Assembly (NCBI GenBank): GCA_036426205.1
Contig: CM071568.1
Location: forward strand, 229,620,148-229,684,147
Source: Ascaphus truei
Taxonomy: Eukaryota; Chordata; Amphibia; Anura; Ascaphidae
Direction: 5' to 3'
DNA: 64,000 nucleotides
Shown here: positions 1 to 10,403 of the stretch, in pieces
Numbering within the stretch: position 1 is the stretch's first letter
How the letters are laid out: each line of letters begins with the position of its first letter
Translations under genes and position numbers: made by a program
Notes under the pieces: generated by a model
Told to the model about the DNA's origin: nothing
What the model saw: only the letters and a program-made list of their open reading frames with translations
Database searches by the model: none

Positions 1-753
1 TTTGTAGAAGGCAAAAGTGCAAAATCTTTTCAGGGCCACAGATGTCTCATCAGAAAATTTGACATCCTGAAAATTTTCAACACTGTCGATCCATGCTTGC
101 GCTTGCTCAACTCTCTTAATCTTGTTGGGCTCCCTTAACTTTGGATACACTCTGTAATGACAAGATAGAATTGTACAGGTATAGGACTGTAAAATCGCAA
201 TTGGGTATACTGGACAATAGTATTGCATTATACAATATCACACTAAAATATTTTACTTGCCACGTCTATACTTCCAGCCCAATTCGCATCTCATTTTTTT
301 GATGTTGGACTCAGATATTGTCAGGTTATGAGCCTTCTGCATAATCTCCTTATCATCTGATGCACAATGTTCATTATTTACATTGCTAATCTCATCCACC
401 CTATAGTTGTAACAAAATATGAAAGATTATACTGTCAATTTTTCTATCTTCTCTATTTAAAGTCCATACAAGAATTAGAGAAATGAAAAACAAACATTAT
501 TATTACAGTCCTCATCAATACAAAGATTATAAGCATACTATAAGTGTGTACAGTACAGTACTTACTCTGTTCTGACTGGGCGAATCCTCTTTATAATTTT
601 AGTCTTTCCATGAGCATGATAGCAGGCACAGTTATGAGATACCTCGACGCCCGAGCTAGCTGACCAGGCTTGGATATGCATTATTCGGTGTCCTTTATTG
701 TACATTTCCCAAATTCTCATGCTGAGATCCTTTGAAATAACTTGTCTCTGCAT
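1..753 (-). CDS. Tc1/mariner-like transposase, 5' part, three exons, runs off left edge
   Basis: Three minus-strand exons join in frame: 753-566 (ATG at 753), 400-257, and 151 to beyond position 1. Splice sites are seen directly: donor GTAAG at 565-561 with acceptor TAG at 404-401 (the exon 1 GA plus exon 2 G make one Glu codon), then donor GTAAAA at 256-251 with acceptor ACAG just before 151 (AA plus A makes Lys). Exon 1 reads like a helix-turn-helix N-terminus (SMRIWEMYNKGH). Exon 2 has the LGWKYRRGK motif and exon 3 has NKIKRVEQAQAW followed by DVKFSDETSV. These match the order seen in Tc1/IS630-type transposases, where the last motif holds the first catalytic Asp. A pyrimidine-rich acceptor (TTTTCTAAAG) precedes the start, so a 5' UTR exon is likely. 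The rest of the DDE/D domain lies outside the window, so activity cannot be judged. It may be a transposon or a domesticated gene. Confidence 0.62.
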
Positions 754-1052
754 GGCAGCTTTAGAAAAGAAATGAAGCTCAGTTATTGTATGCACTGTAC
801 TTTATGGTATTTATCATGTTCTGTTGCGTTAACGTTTACGCCCTCTTATTACACCTGTACCATCGCATGTAGGATGCTGTGGATAAAAGCTGAACGCAAT
901 TGCATAACCTCCCTCATACAAGCTGATCTCTATCTGAACCAAGTGTTGTCCAGATAATCTTGGTGGCGTGCAGGTCAATGTAAATATTTATTATTCTCTC
1001 TACCTTTTACAGAACAAAACTGCTAAGAACAGCCAGCCGGGTCAAAATAAGA

Positions 1053-1166
1053 AAAAAATAATTACTCTTTTCATTTGATTCTGTATTGAAAAATAAAGGT
1101 TTTTTTTTTAATTTTTTTTTTTTTATAAATACCTTTTGTGTTCGTGTTTTACCCATTTACCAGTAA
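1053..1166. repeat. direct repeat, copy 1 (partner at 1750-1853)
   Basis: About 110 bp beginning AAAAAATAATTACTC and ending near GTTTTACCCATTTAC recurs 0.7 kb downstream with small differences, mainly in an internal poly-T tract. It contains the motif TGATTCTGTATTGAAAAA in both copies. The family is not recognised. Confidence 0.7.
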
Positions 1167-1467
1167 ATCAAATAAACTTAAAGTTGTACTGTAAATAAAG
1201 TACTACGGTCATTTGTTTTTAAACAGTTAAAACAGCATACATACTGTATGCACTACATTAAAAGTGCTTAAGGATACACACTCGGGCAATAACCATATTG
1301 AGTATCAATGTGGTAACCTACTGTATTATATACTGTACCAATAGAACAAATAATGTACTTTAGGTGCCCTTCCACTCAACCTAATAATCATTAGTGTGTA
1401 GTATAAATGAGTAATCAAGCTGAGGTGCAAAGGAAAAATTGGTCAATACAGAGCACATACTCTAAAT

Positions 1468-1593
1468 CAGGGGTGACCAACTCCAGTCCTCAAGGGCTGC
1501 CAACAGGCCAGGGTTTCAGGCTATCCCTACTTCAGCACAGCTGGCTCAATTAGTGGCGGAGTCTGAATGACTGACTGGAGCTGGTCGCCCCTG
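1468..1593. mobile_element. hAT-type MITE, 126 bp
   Basis: The ends are inverted: CAGGGGTGACCAACTCCAG on the left, and on the right the complement of CAGGGGCGACCAGCTCCAG. The flanking 8-mers CTCTAAAT (1460-1467) and CTTTAAAT (1594-1601) match at 7 of 8 positions, as expected for a hAT target-site duplication. There is no coding capacity. This terminal sequence is a very common non-autonomous hAT family in fish and amphibians (recalled, not searched). Confidence 0.8.
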
Positions 1594-1749
1594 CTTTAAA
1601 TGTTTCACTCATTCAGCTGCTTATACAGAATTCTCAAGTCACCAAAAGCTAACCACACTCCCAATGAACGCAAACAACAATAAAAATGTATTGACATACA
1701 TATAAACATATATAAACAAAAACTGATTAAATATATACAAGGTGTGTAT

Positions 1750-1853
1750 AAAAATAATTACTCTTTTTCATTTGATTCTGTATTGAAAAATAAAGGTTTT
1801 CTGTTTTTAGAAATACCTTTTGGTGTGTTCGTGTTTTACCCATTTATCAGTAG
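1750..1853. repeat. direct repeat, copy 2 (partner at 1053-1166)
   Basis: Second copy of the repeat at 1053-1166, with a shorter T tract. The 0.7 kb between the copies contains the hAT MITE and otherwise AT-rich non-coding sequence. The following 1860-2300 stretch is rich in TACAGTA/TACTGTA words but has no recognisable gene. Confidence 0.65.
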
Positions 1854-2755
1854 CTATAAGTTGCTATATATATTAGCATAGTGATAATGTACTGTACAGT
1901 ATGAGGGGTTGAATGACCCTAAACAGTTAACAGCACACAAGGAGAAAAATATCGGTTGTACTGTTGTTAACAATAGCACTGATTCAACACAGATAGACAT
2001 TTCTGTATCTATTGTATATCTCTGGGTCAGGCCTATCTACAGTATACATGTACAGTGTATACCACCCTGTGAACATCCATCACTTAATGTACAGTACTGT
2101 GTACGAACTGGCATCATGCCACACACAGCACATATACTGTACAGCATCATACCCTCCTGCAGCTGCTGCATAATGTTACATACTGTAACATTACAGTATA
2201 TACTGTATACGGTTGAGTCACCTGTCATCTGTGCTGAAACAAGGAAAACCCTGGGGTGCTCTTGCGAACTGTAGTTGAGAACCTGTCATTAAAAGCCAGC
2301 GGGTCTGTGTGGTCTACCAAATTATATTTTTAAGACACAAAAACTGGTGATCACGACTTGAGTTTCTGGACGGTATTGCAGATATTGCATTTAGATTTAG
2401 GTATTTAGGTATTGCATTTAGATTTATGTCCACCTTCTGGCCACTGTTAACCCAGTTTAAATCGTGGATAACTCACGTAAAAAATTGTCAAAATCACAGG
2501 ACAGGGACAGGCTCGGCGAAGGATGCCACGCGGCGAGCTGGAGAAACAAGCAGAACATATCTGTACATTGATATTATTAGAAACATTTAGGAGAATGCTA
2601 CATCAACCATTAGATTACATGAAGATACAAGAAAGGCAGTGTGACAAGGAGACACTGTCACCAAAGCTTTTTACAGCAACACCTGAAGATTTTTTCAGGA
2701 CATTGAATTGGGAAGAAAAATGTATAAAATCAATGGTGAATATGTGAGTCATATA

Positions 2756-3360
2756 TGATTTGCAGATTTGATTTTGCCACAAATCCAGTAGACCTCAAGC
2801 AATAAATCAGAGAACTCGTCAAAGAAAGTAAGAAGGCGGGTCTCCATATAAATCTCAGCAAAACCAAAGTCTTGCATTCAGCAAATATGTCAATGCTACA
2901 AGAATGAAAATAAATGGAGTAGAACTAGAAGAAGCTGAAGACTATGTCTACCTTTGCCAGCAAGTATCACTAGATGGGAACCATTCACATTAAATCAAAA
3001 GAAGAATGAAGATGGGATGGAAAAAGACAATCTTACATGGGAACCTCCCACTGTGCCTCCAAGGAAAATGTTTGACAGTATATATTGCCTGTGTTCAAAT
3101 ATGAATGTAAAAGTCGGATGCTAAATGTGAAGACATTTCAAAAACTGTGTTTGATCATCACAATGGGCCGGACATATGGCAAGAAGAAATTACCATTGTT
3201 TGTCAGAGATGGTCCTGTACTCTACTTGATTCCCAGGAATACCAATAGACCAAGACGATAACCAAAAGTAAGATGGGAAGATGAAATAAAAAAATATGTT
3301 GGAGTGACGTGGAGGAGCAATACAGAAACATTGTTCTAACACGATTGAAGGAAATATAGA
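2756..3360 (+). pseudogene. RTE-type LINE remnant: end of reverse transcriptase and C-terminal region
   Basis: Reading across several frames on the plus strand gives KAGLHINLSKTKVLHS, then KINGVELEEAEDYVYL, then SLDGNHSH followed by an IKRRMKMGWKK-like stretch, and further on KLPLFVRDGP and a PKVRWEDEIKKYVGVTWRS motif. This order (LxINxxKTK, DEYVYLGQxxSLDGN, IKRRIxxGW, then PxxRWxDEIRKxxGxxW) is characteristic of the C-terminal half of RTE-clade endonuclease-reverse transcriptases. Several stops and frame changes break it, and the endonuclease and catalytic FADD parts are missing, so it is a dead 5'-truncated copy. A short GATA-type microsatellite (about 3375-3405) follows and could be its 3' tail. 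Confidence 0.72.
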
Positions 3361-3374
3361 TAATCCATAGGTGT

Positions 3375-3405
3375 AGATAGATAGATACATAAATAGATAG
3401 ATGAC
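3375..3405. repeat. GATA/GATAA microsatellite
   Basis: A short run of TAGA/GATA units with one ATAC interruption. It lies directly after the RTE-like remnant. Confidence 0.7.
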
Positions 3406-3409
3406 CCAC

Positions 3410-4330
3410 AACAACAGAAGTTCTTGATAGAATTCTGGTTTCGCAAACCCAGGGCAAGATCAGTATTAAATGGTGACCTGGTATAAGGTTACTTTATTGG
3501 GACAGTATAGTAACAACATGTTATTTGAAATGATTACAAATAAAAACGTTGGTATTTATATTTATATCGCTTCAGATTTTTTAAAAGTTGCCGTAGAACC
3601 AGGTTAATATGAAATTATTCACATAAATCACATATAGTGAAATATGAATGTACTCTCAGTCTAGGGAATGACAGACTCTATTTAATTATTTTATCTTGGC
3701 AATAATATGAAAATTGAGAGCCCTGATAAATGTATAGTTTAAATTGAACGGACATGGTAAAATTATAGTCTGACAGATTAATTTAAGAGAATCTATCACA
3801 TACAATTGCTGACTTCACATGTCATGGACCTTTTGTATAGTACTGTCAGTTTTTAAAGCACCAGTGCCTACTTCTTCATTGTCATAAGACATTTTATTTT
3901 TTAATAATATAACATTTTACTAAGCCCTGCTATGTGTCTTTACAATGATTTCTTCTTTTTCTTGGAGGTACAGAAAAAAATGGATCCAAAGTTCAAAGTG
4001 TCCAGGGAATATGTGGAATAATAAACAGCAAAATACAGTATAGTGCAACACTGTTTGAAAATGAATCAACTAGTTAAAGAACGGGGTTGGAATATTTCAC
4101 TCACGTATTGAGGGAGATAATCAAGCATTTAAGTTGTGAAATCAACTTTAAGTTGACTTTGTGTCTTCAATGCGTAACCCAAGATATAGGAAAAATCCTA
4201 GACACATAAAAAAGAAAAGAAAAAACAAAGGATAGTGCAATATTGCTTTATACAATGATTACAAAAATACAGCAATAATAAAAAATATTATTTTCTATTA
4301 ATATTATTTTCTATTAGTGTTTTAATCTGT
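3410..4330. other. AT-rich non-coding stretch, nothing recognised
   Basis: No open frame of useful length and no repeat end could be identified. Base composition is AT-rich, with poly-A and TATT stretches near 4260-4340. Confidence 0.5.
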
Positions 4331-4345
4331 TACATTTTTTTTATT

Positions 4346-5330
4346 ATGAGTGGTGGCAGCCAGTGCAGTAGGGGCTCTCCCCATGCCCCTGCTGTGAGAC
4401 TGTATAGGCCATTTTTTTTAGGCTCAGTTGGCAGTGCAGGTGGTAGAGCCTTAGCTTTGGTTGATGTACCAGCACATTTTACAACTGGAACCAGGCGGGG
4501 GAGTAGGCCTAATACTGGGCCTGCTTCAACACCAGTTGTGAGCATTTCTCTAGAACCATCTACTCCTTTGCTCCTGTGGCTTTTCAGCCTTTGCCAGGAG
4601 AACAGGTTGTTGCTTAAAGTTGCCCTGTTTAGAGGGAGCAGCTAGTAGCGTGGATTTGGAGTCTTCTTTTGACTGTTTGCTTGAAACTCCATTGCAAGTT
4701 TCACCTTTGTCCCCAGCTATTTCTTCATTGATATTGACCTCACCTATTTATCCCTGTATTCTGACAAAGACTGTTGACGCTTCCAAAACACTGGACTACC
4801 TGTTGCTTGAACCGGTGTGCGAGTAGCAGATGAATTTGCCCATGTTGCATGCGTTTGCAGATCAGGCTGGTGTCCGGGTTGCCGGAGTAGAGCCCAGTTC
4901 TAGTCTGTTGTGGAACCACATGACAGGTTTTGAATTTGTGTTCCTTGTTCTGGTTTCAGCTGCACCATCTGAGTAAGCTATGCCCAGTACCGTTATGGCT
5001 GCTTCTGCACCTCTTTCTTGGGTACAGGAAGCTTCACCACCTGGGGATGTGGAGGTTTAGGATGTGGAACCGCAGGAGTGCATAGGGTAGCAGGGAACCC
5101 TTCAAGCAGTCAGGACGTTGCAACTGTGATAATCTCGTCTGGTCCAGGAAGTGCCCAGTGGAATTTGGATAAGCTAAGGTTGACATTGGTGGTTGTGATG
5201 GTGGCTCTTCTGAAGAGCTTAGTGAGGAGGTTCTGGAGAAGGTGAGGAAGAGAAACACGTAGGTTCCTCTCATCGATGTCATGGTATCAGTCCTCAGGCT
5301 TGCCCTCCTGGCATTTCAGACTCCTCTGAT
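4346..5330 (+). other. unrecognised GC-richer block with short broken frames, possible decayed element
   Basis: The block is clearly richer in G and C than its left neighbour. It carries short plus-strand open stretches (about 4346-4645, 4620-4826, 5018-5245) in different frames, with Pro/Ser/Leu-rich, low-complexity translations. No conserved motif is visible. It ends against the inverted repeat that begins at about 5346. It may be degraded coding sequence of a mobile element or chance openness from composition; I do not assign a function. Confidence 0.3.
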
Positions 5331-5441
5331 AGCTCACAGGTACAGATGCAGCGGCCGTTATCCGACCATTTCTCAGGTTGAAAAATGCACTATAGTGCGT
5401 GGTGGTCTGAGATGGTCCGCTGCAGACTAAATAGCACATCG

Positions 5442-5475
5442 GATTAACACAGCAGGGGTCCCTGCTGTGTTAATC
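5442..5475. repeat. 16-bp arm palindrome within the left terminal arm
   Basis: GATTAACACAGCAGGG and its exact inverted complement are separated by two bases, making a 34-bp near-perfect palindrome. The mirror position in the right arm (about 7919-7954) keeps a degraded version (CACACAGCATGGACCCCTGC), so the palindrome is ancestral to both arms. Confidence 0.8.
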
Positions 5476-5589
5476 TTAATGGGTTGTACCTGTCTGTAAG
5501 AGATGCGCAGTAAGAGATAGGCTGAATCAGTCACTCTACCTGCGCACCTGTACCAGGTGATCGCAGGGTTTATTTAATTTTAATACTAC

Positions 5590-5862
5590 AGTATTGTAGC
5601 AGGGTGTCTCCGGAGCTGAGCCGCATAGATTTCAGGTTGGGGAACCCCTACTTCCCAAGTTACAGGCCTCGTTATGGGGTGCCGGTATCCCCGCCATGTT
5701 AAAATCCTGTGGGTCATGTGATCGTGGGATTTTAACATTGCAGGAGATACCGGCACCCCATAACGGGGCCTGTATCTCGGGAAGTAAGGGGTTCCCGAGG
5801 CTGAAATCAACTTTGTTTAGCTCAGAAGACCCCTGCTCCCGCACACTAGTATCAAACACCCT
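5590..5862. repeat. hairpin module 1, about 270 bp, centred on CATGTG
   Basis: The left half reads GGTGTCTCCGGAGCTGAG, then GGGGTGCCGGTATCCCCGCC and ATGTTAAAATCC. The right half returns the same words inverted (GGATTTTAACATTGC, GATACCGGCACCCCATAACG, AGCTCAGAAGACCCCTGCTC). The centre is GGTCATGTGATC, an E-box-like palindrome. Both strands are accidentally open in places, but the reading frames are mirror images of each other and not genes. Confidence 0.78.
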
Positions 5863-5883
5863 CCCCCCTTCAAAGAAATAATC

Positions 5884-5915
5884 ATTACCTTAGCGGTTAG
5901 CTGCTAAGGTAATGA
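5884..5915. repeat. 32-bp palindrome (CATTACCTTAGCGG family)
   Basis: CATTACCTTAGCGGTTAGCT is followed by GCTAAGGTAATG, a near-perfect inverted repeat. Closely related copies occur at about 6231-6262 and 11178-11210, and half-copies (CATTATCTTAGCGG, CATTACCTTAGCGG) at about 6378 and 11084. They sit between hairpin modules, as if part of the same repeated unit. Confidence 0.75.
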
Positions 5916-5942
5916 AGCTGCTTACATTTTATTTTTATTAAT

Positions 5943-6205
5943 AGTGTGCGTGAGCAGGGGTCTCCTGAGCTGAACCGCATTGATTTCATCCTCAGGGACC
6001 TCCTTCTTCCAGAGAAACAGGCACCGGTGTGGTGTGCCGGTATCCCCGCAATGTTAAATTACCCCGGTCACATGACGCAGAGGATTTTAACATTACGGGG
6101 ATACCGGCACCCCATACCAGGGCCTGTAGCTCAGGAAGCAGGGGGTCCAGAGGCTTAAATCAACTTGGGTCAGCTCAGGAGACACCCTGCTCATGCACAC
6201 TATTA
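5943..6205. repeat. hairpin module 2, about 260 bp, centred on CACATG
   Basis: Same family as the module at 5590-5862. GTGCGTGAGCAGGGGTCTCC leads in, GGTGTGCCGGTATCCCCGC and CGGTCACATGACG form the core, and the inverted words return, ending in GGAGACACCCTGCTCATGC. The 32-bp palindrome follows directly. Confidence 0.75.
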
Positions 6206-6230
6206 ATACAAATAAAATATAAGCAGCTTC

Positions 6231-6262
6231 ATTACCTTAGCGGCTAACTGCTAAGGCAATGA
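6231..6262. repeat. 32-bp palindrome, second copy
   Basis: CATTACCTTAGCGGCTAACT then GCTAAGGCAATG. Same family as 5884-5915, with two differences. Confidence 0.7.
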
Positions 6263-6299
6263 AGTAGTTAAGGCAGACTACCAGGTTTATTGGGGCAGA

Positions 6300-6450
6300 G
6301 GGAGTGTGTGAAGGGGGTAAAACCCCAGGGTGGGTAGTTAGGCCTACTGGGAAGATTGTGGGAGGGGTTAACCCCTTCATTATCTTAGCGGTAGTAACCC
6401 CTCACACTACCCACTCGAGGCCTAACCACCCACCCTGTGGCAAGTACCCC
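6300..6450. repeat. inverted repeat with CCAGGGTGGGTAGTTAGGCC arms
   Basis: CCAGGGTGGGTAGTTAGGCC near 6326 is mirrored by GGCCTAACCACCCACCCTG near 6419, about 75 bp apart. The same words recur near 6840 and, inverted, near 43155, showing a dispersed family. Confidence 0.6.
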
Positions 6451-7037
6451 CTTCACTCAATCCCTCTACCCATAATAAACATTACAATACCTACTACCTA
6501 CTGTACCAATACACAACCCTCCCTCTGTACCCCCAACAACCCCCTAACACATACAATACAGTAATGGGCACCATTACTATTATCCAGATATGGATAATAG
6601 TGCATTTGCCCATTTAAAATAAAACATCAGCCAGCATAAAGTAAATACAACTTGCACTTACCCCTGCCAGGATGAAGGCTGTTCTCATCCTCATCACCGT
6701 CCTTGTCCTCCATTGTCAGCAACAGCAACAGTACAAGTACAATATAAAATATAAAAATCCCCTAACCCCTTAATCACCTTAGTGGTTAGTAACCACTATA
6801 GTAATTAAGGGATTAACCCACCCTCCCCCACTACCCACACAGGAGGCCTAACCACCCACCCCTGGGACACTACCCCGACTACCCATTGATTGGCACAGTG
6901 TTAAAGCATGCACATATAAATATGGACATGCTTTAACACTATAGCAATAAATGGTCAAGCTAAAAGAAAACAGGCCCAAAATACAAAAAAATGTATTACA
7001 TAGAAAAAAAAACAATTACAAATGCAAATAAACCGAT

Positions 7038-7325
7038 TGATTGGCACAGTGGCACACTATACCCTGTGGGCATGAGATGCAACTATGCCAGGCAATATAC
7101 AACCAGCCAATCACCAAAAAAAGCCTCAAATTAAAAACACCTTCAATTTTAATACAAAAAATGCCAAAAAACTATTGATTGGAATTGTGGCACACCAATG
7201 ACCTGTGGGCATGAGCTGCCACTATGCCAGGCAATATACAACCTGCCAATTATCAAAACAAGCCTTAAATTAAAAAACATTCAATTTTAATCCAAAAAAT
7301 GCCACAAAAAAAATGATTGGCACAG
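7038..7325. repeat. two 138-139-bp tandem repeats plus partial third
   Basis: GATTGG..GTGGCACAC begins units at 7038, 7177 and 7315. Each of the first two units contains GTGGGCATGAG, ATGCCAGGCAATATACAAC and a TCAATTTTAAT tract. No coding capacity. Confidence 0.75.
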
Positions 7326-7334
7326 TGGCACACT

Positions 7335-7470
7335 GTCCTATTTTAACATTGCGGGGATACCGGCACCCCATACTGGGGCCTATATCTCTGGAAGCCGGGG
7401 GGCCCTGAGGCTGAAATCAATGAAGTTAGGCTCAGGAGACCCCCTGCTCACACACACTGTTAATAAAAAT
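7335..7470. repeat. half hairpin module (module 3)
   Basis: Only the right half of the module is present: TTTTAACATTGCGGGGATAC, GGCACCCCATAC and GGAGACCCCCTGCTCACAC. The missing left half suggests deletion or insertion into the hairpin centre. Confidence 0.65.
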
Positions 7471-7544
7471 AAAATTAAAGCAGCTTCATGACCAAAAATG
7501 GGACCAAAAATACCTTAAGGTAAGATTTTTTCTTTTGGGGGGGT

Positions 7545-7800
7545 TGATATTAGTGTGCAGGAGCAGGGGATCTTCTGAGCTGAACAAAGTCAATTTCAGC
7601 CTCGGGGACCCCTTAGTTCTTGAGATACAGGCCCTATTATGGGGGGCCGATATCTCCTGCAATGTTAAAATCCCACGGTCACGTGACCCACAGGATTTTA
7701 ACATGGTGGGGATATACTGGTTCCCCATAACAGGGCCTATAGGGGGTTCCCGGACCTGAAATCAATGCGGTTAAGCATCGGAGACCCTCTACTACATTAC
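7545..7800. repeat. hairpin module 4, about 250 bp, centred on CACGTG
   Basis: GTGTGCAGGAGCAGGGGATC leads to CGGTCACGTGACCC at the centre and back through AGGATTTTAACATGG and CGGAGACCCTC. The central GGTCACGTGACC is a perfect 12-bp palindrome. Confidence 0.75.
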
Positions 7801-8502
7801 GGTAATATTAAAATTATATAAAAACCCCGCGATCGTCTGGTAGAGGCGCTCAGGTAGAGTGACTGATTCAGTCTATCTCTTACTGCATGTCTCTTACAGA
7901 CAGGTAGACCCCGGTAGGATTCACACAGCATGGACCCCTGCTGTGTTAATCCGATGGGCTATTAGTCTGCCGCAGACTACCAGGCATGGTATTTGGTGAA
8001 TTTGCCAAAATCCAGATCGAGATGTGGTCAGATAACGGCCGCTGCATCTGTTTCACAGGTCTGCAGTCGCCTGCCCAGACGAGCTACCAGCATGGTGTGG
8101 AAATAATTTGATTGCCCAGCCATGGCTCAGTGAGTTACTTTAAGGTGGTACACTGTGTAATTTGTCCTTCAGTGGTGCAGGGGGGTAAAAATGGAGCATA
8201 CCTGGGGATGAGTGCCATTCTGCAACATTTTCTGCTGTTACATTTGGGAGGGGCTACATTAGTGACAAACTGTGTCAGCTGTCTCCAGACATGATGATCC
8301 ATCTCCAGGTCACAGTGGAAGAGCCACCACGACCATCCCTGCCAAAGGAGGCATTGGTCCACCATGGCACACCATGCAAAGGTGGGATGCATGTTCCTTG
8401 CTGTATGAAATTACTCTGTTGCTTCTTCACCCATCTCCCTGCTTGTGGTACCTCCTCCTTCTCCCGCACATCCACCACCACCCCAGAGATAACGGAGCCA
8501 GG

Positions 8503-8952
8503 GATTGATTGAGAGACAAAGTAGGCTTCAGAGTAGGACATGGTCCAATGCCACAGATCCCACATTGGGGCCTATGCTATAAGCAGTCAAAAAATAATAA
8601 TCGGTAGCAAATTTAAATTGCCATTTTTGACAGCATTGCTATCACGGTATGCAGAAAGCCCCGAATACCAGTGATAGCAACATTTGCAAACATGGTTAGT
8701 AGGCGATGACGAGATGATCTGCCCTCCGATTGATTGAGAGACAAAGTAGGCTTCAGAGTAGGACATGGTCCAATGCCACAGATCCCACATTGGGGCCTAT
8801 GCTATAAGCAGTCAAAAAATAATAATCGGTAGCAAATTTAAATTGCCATTTTTGACAGCGTTGCTATCACGGTATGCAGAAAGCCCCGAATACCAGTGAT
8901 AGCAACATTTGCAAACATGGTGAGTAGGCGATGACGAGATGATCTGCCCTCC
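8503..8952. repeat. two tandem 225-bp direct repeats
   Basis: Units begin GATTGATTGAGAGACAAAG at 8503 and 8728 and are almost identical to the end of each unit (GATCTGCCCTCCGA). Each contains the Harbinger-like end ATTGGGGCCTATGCTATAAG, so the duplication happened after that end arrived, or duplicated it. Confidence 0.85.
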
Positions 8953-9062
8953 GAAAAGGGCTCACCAGGAGAGTTCTTTTTGCTGCAGAGAGAGAGAGAG
9001 CTGCATCTCTCTCTGTGCAAATCTCGCCCGAAATAAAAATATTTTAATTTAAATTTTATTAC

Positions 9063-9285
9063 TAATGCAGATGAGCAGGGGTTCTCCTGAGCAGAACCGT
9101 GTTGTTTTCAGGTCCGGGGACCCCTGCTTCCTGAGATACAGGCCCCATTATGTGGTGCGGGTATATCCCATGCATTAAAATGTCCCGGTCACGTGACACG
9201 GGACATTTACATGCACAGGAGGTACCGACACCCCATAACGGGGCCTGGAAATAATGCGGTTCTGCTCCGGAGACACCCTACCACA
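9063..9285. repeat. hairpin module 5, centred on CACGTG
   Basis: GATGAGCAGGGGTTCTCCTG leads to CCCGGTCACGTGACACGGG and back through CCGACACCCCATAACGGGGC to GGAGACACCCTACC. This is the same family as the modules at 5.6-7.8 kb, but lies in the neighbouring element. Confidence 0.7.
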
Positions 9286-9319
9286 ATACACTTATAATTA
9301 AATTACAATTAAAATATGT

Positions 9320-9740
9320 AATAACCACCAATACACAACCCACCCCTATGCCCCCACATAAAACCATTATTTTTTTTACACACAGGATTTTTACCACAGA
9401 CCAAAGGGGGGCCCCGGGTGGTCCCCACGGGTGTCCACAGGGCCCTGAGGGTACCCCGGGGGGTTTCCACAGGTGTCAGGAGGCCCTCAGGTGGTCCCCG
9501 CTATGCTCCATGGGCCTCCAGAAGGTCCTCGTGGGTGTCTGGGGGTCACCGGGTCATCCTCACGGGTGTCTGGGGGCCCTCGGGTGGTTCCCATGAGTGT
9601 CTGTGGGCCCTCAGGTGGTCCCTGCAGGTGTCCAGGAGCCCCAAGGGGTGTCCGGGTGGTCCCCGTAGGTCCTCAGGTGGACCCAGAGGGCATCCTGGGG
9701 TCCTCGGGTGGTCCCTGTAGGTCCCCGCTGGCCTGAGGTA
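9320..9740. repeat. left arm of a 1.6-kb palindrome with GC-rich minisatellite
   Basis: After CAACCCACCCCTATGCCCCC (about 9338) and ACACAGGATTTTTACCAC, a GC-rich array of loosely 33-36-bp units runs to 9735. The units contain GGTGGTCCCC.CGGGTGTC and GGGCCCTC. The same words appear inverted at 10,690-10,925. Three plus-strand frames are open through the array with Gly/Pro/Arg-rich translations, which I regard as chance. Confidence 0.7.
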
Positions 9741-10403
9741 CCATTCCTGTATTTAAATAAAATATGGCCTACATTTCAATAACTACCTAAAAGCAGTAAC
9801 CAACACAACAATTAATTCATATAACCACTAGGCAACACATTCATTAAAACCAGTAGCCACCAAAATACATCAATAAATAAAATCGCTAACCAATCTGTAA
9901 AAAGAAAAAACAAGCCATCACAATTCAAATCAATTTGATCTAAACAATAAAAAGACATAGAAAATAAAACAGTCAATAGAAGAAATTCATTTGCCAAAAA
10001 ATGCATTGGCTCCCACTGTATTCATCTGTATCCGTAAACAGGTACAGATTAATACATTAGCAGTCAATGGGCAATGAAAAACATAAAAATATAAAAATCC
10101 AATCAAACAACCTGTAAAAATAAAAGTACATACATTCAATGTTTGTCTTTCCTTTAGAAGCGTTGGCCCTCCGAATCCCGGGGAATCAGCAAGCTCTCGT
10201 ACCGTGACGTCATGAAACACAATCCAACGCCATCCACGGTGAAGATCAACTACAGGTAACAAAATTCTTCTTTCTGTTATCTTCCATCTTCTTCTTTCTT
10301 CATCTGTGATTATTTCTTGTTTTTCTTTATCTTCTGTCTTTATCTTCATCTGTTAGTCCAATAACCCCATGTTAAATCCACGCTGTGTACCCTTTTTTTT
10401 TTA

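Larger units (their letters stand above)
5346..8062. mobile_element. 2.7-kb fold-back element with about 215-bp inverted terminal arms
   Basis: The left arm (about 5346-5570) starts ACAGATGCAGCGGCCGTTAT. The right arm (about 7830-8062) is its inverted complement, ending AACGGCCGCTGCATCTGT. Inside both arms, in mirror order, are CTGCAGACTA, GATTAACACAGCAGGGG, CTGTCTGTAAGAGA, TGAATCAGTCACTCTACCTG and a GATCGC-type motif. The interior holds several hairpin modules and tandem repeats annotated separately and no convincing gene. Long imperfect inverted arms with a non-coding middle fit a fold-back or non-autonomous DNA transposon. I could not find a clear target-site duplication, so the superfamily is unassigned. 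Confidence 0.7.

Noticed and set aside
5586..6247. Paired small proteins on both strands
   Set aside because: The frames mirror each other across hairpin modules, so they reflect palindromic DNA and not genes.
9348..9736. Gly/Pro/Arg-rich proteins in three frames
   Set aside because: They are produced by the GC-rich minisatellite arm; its inverted partner gives unrelated translations.
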